From NCBI GenBank assembly GCA_050330995.1, contig JBHJHI010000010.1, positions 1-30,278 on the forward strand: 30,278 bases of DNA, in the 5' to 3' direction. The notes beneath the pieces are model-generated. The model saw only the letters and a list, made by a program, of their open reading frames with translations, ran no database searches and was not told where the DNA came from. The DNA is from Thermohalobaculum sp050330995. Lineage in GTDB: Bacteria > Pseudomonadota > Alphaproteobacteria > Rhodobacterales > Rhodobacteraceae. Below, in pieces: positions 29,425 through 30,278 of this stretch. A program made the translations under genes and the position numbers. Position 1 is the stretch's first letter; each line of letters opens with the position of its first letter.

Positions 29425-30213
29425 ATGGATCTGCGGCTGAACGCCAAGCGCGCGCTCGTGACCGGCGCGGCCGGCGGCATCGGCGCGGCCACCGCCGAGC
29501 GGCTCGCCGAGGAGGGCGCGCGCCTGTTCCTGACCGACGTGGACGAGGGAGCGCTGGCAGGGGTGCGCGACCGGCTCGGCGCCGAGGGCGAGGCGGCCGA
29601 CCTCTCGACCACCGAAGGCGCCGAGGCGCTCGCGCGCAAGGCGGCCTCGGGCGGCGCGATCGACATCTTCGTCCACGCCGCTGGCGTCACCGGCGCCAAG
29701 GGCGACCCGCTCGCGATGACCGACGAGAACTGGGACCACGCTTGGCACACCGACTTCATGTCCGGCGTGCGCCTCGCGCGCGTGCTCGGGCCGAAGATGG
29801 TCGAGCGCGGCTGGGGGCGGATGGTGTTCGTCACCTCCGAGAACGCAGCCCAGCCCTACGCCGACGAGACCGTCTACAACGTCGCCAAGATCGGCCTCGC
29901 GAGCTTCGCCAAGTCGATCTCGATGCAGCACGCCAAGGCTGGGCTTCTGGCCAACTGCGTCGCCCCCGCCTTCGTCGAGACGCCGATGACCGACGGCATG
30001 ATGGAGCAGAAGGCCGAAGCCCAAGGCACCGGTTTCGACGAGACGGTCGAGGGCTTCCTGAAGGAGGAGCGTCCCTTCCTTGCGCTCGGCCGGCGCGGGC
30101 GGCCCGACGAGGTGGCGCCGGTGATCGCGCTCCTGTGCTCGGACCTCGCGAGCTACGTGGTCGGCGCCAACTGGCGCGGCGACGGCGGCTCGGTGGCTTC
30201 GATCGAGCTGTGA
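29425..30213 (+). CDS. Short-chain dehydrogenase/reductase, 262 aa
   Basis: This is a classical NAD(P)-dependent SDR. The cofactor motif is TGAAGGIG (13-20), followed by HAAG in place of the usual NNAG, catalytic S138, and Y151-x3-K155 (YNVAK). The C-terminal GRRGRPDEVAPVIALLCSDL and GGS are also typical. The acidic residue at the end of strand 2 (TDVD) suggests NAD preference. The substrate is unknown: a sugar acid, hydroxyacid or 3-oxoacyl substrate is possible. The ATG at 29425 has AGAGG six bases upstream. It is divergent from the symporter, which may import its substrate. Confidence 0.92.
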   Translation: MDLRLNAKRALVTGAAGGIGAATAERLAEEGARLFLTDVDEGALAGVRDRLGAEGEAADLSTTEGAEALARKAASGGAIDIFVHAAGVTGAKGDPLAMTDENWDHAWHTDFMSGVRLARVLGPKMVERGWGRMVFVTSENAAQPYADETVYNVAKIGLASFAKSISMQHAKAGLLANCVAPAFVETPMTDGMMEQKAEAQGTGFDETVEGFLKEERPFLALGRRGRPDEVAPVIALLCSDLASYVVGANWRGDGGSVASIEL

Positions 30214-30278
30214 CCGGGCCGGGGCCGGCGTTCCGGGCCGCACCCGCCGGGCGACCCGCGGGCCCCGCGCCCGCGCCC
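30214..30278. other. Window end, non-coding
   Basis: The last 65 bases are very GC-rich and contain short self-complementary runs (for example CCCGCGGG), but I see no gene or clear terminator. Confidence 0.4.

Overview
The window is a stretch of very GC-rich bacterial chromosome. Third codon positions are almost all G or C, GTG and TTG starts are frequent, and genes are tightly packed. Several features point to an alphaproteobacterium, most likely Rhodobacterales or a relative: a fused ATP sulfurylase/APS kinase beginning MSTLAPISELYVSSESA, a thiO-thiS-thiG-thiE-thiF operon behind a TPP riboswitch, a LOV-domain histidine kinase of the HWE/HisKA_2 type, a DUF1194 protein, and a small membrane protein typical of that order. 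This placement comes from reading protein families, not from a search. There are no rRNA or tRNA genes, transposases, phage genes or CRISPR arrays. It reads as ordinary chromosome with some unusual small-scale structure.

Layout. 1-2.2 kb: a small orphan ORF, then a leftward pair (membrane protein and App1-type phosphatase). 2.3-4.8 kb: rightward apt, a translationally coupled thiamine-diphosphate enzyme, and a 64-aa membrane peptide gene. 5.2-6.9 kb: sat-cysC for sulfate activation. 7-9.7 kb: leftward LOV kinase, then a Rieske oxygenase coupled to a 75-aa protein. 9.8-14.4 kb: leftward adaptor and RND pump. 14.5-16.4 kb: a hydrolase fused to a membrane domain. 16.4-18.1 kb: leftward membrane-anchored coiled-coil protein, divergent from a 2-TM peptide gene and a DUF1194 VWA-like exported protein. 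19.4-23.1 kb: leftward thiazole/thiamine operon with predicted promoter, TPP aptamer and a hairpin that buries the first ribosome-binding site. 23.2-25.6 kb: DUF3140 protein, an alpha/beta hydrolase and an FNT channel. 25.7-27.5 kb: a GH15 enzyme. 27.6-30.2 kb: a sodium/solute symporter divergent from an SDR.

The most unusual signal is a set of short tandem repeats with a 27-bp (9-codon) period. They occur at five places: inside four unrelated coding sequences (App1-type phosphatase, membrane hydrolase, DUF1194 signal-peptide region, second hydrolase N-terminus) and in the intergenic region before the membrane hydrolase. Three loci contain clear hairpins or palindromes and some loci share sequence cores, so they may form a dispersed, frame-preserving palindromic repeat family, analogous to but not the same as the Rickettsia palindromic elements.

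Functionally, thiamine synthesis, sulfate activation and a TPP-dependent enzyme sit close together, but only the thi operon and the apt/TPP-enzyme pair show direct linkage. Convergent gene pairs are mostly separated by compact stem-loops that look like bidirectional terminators without strong U-tracts.
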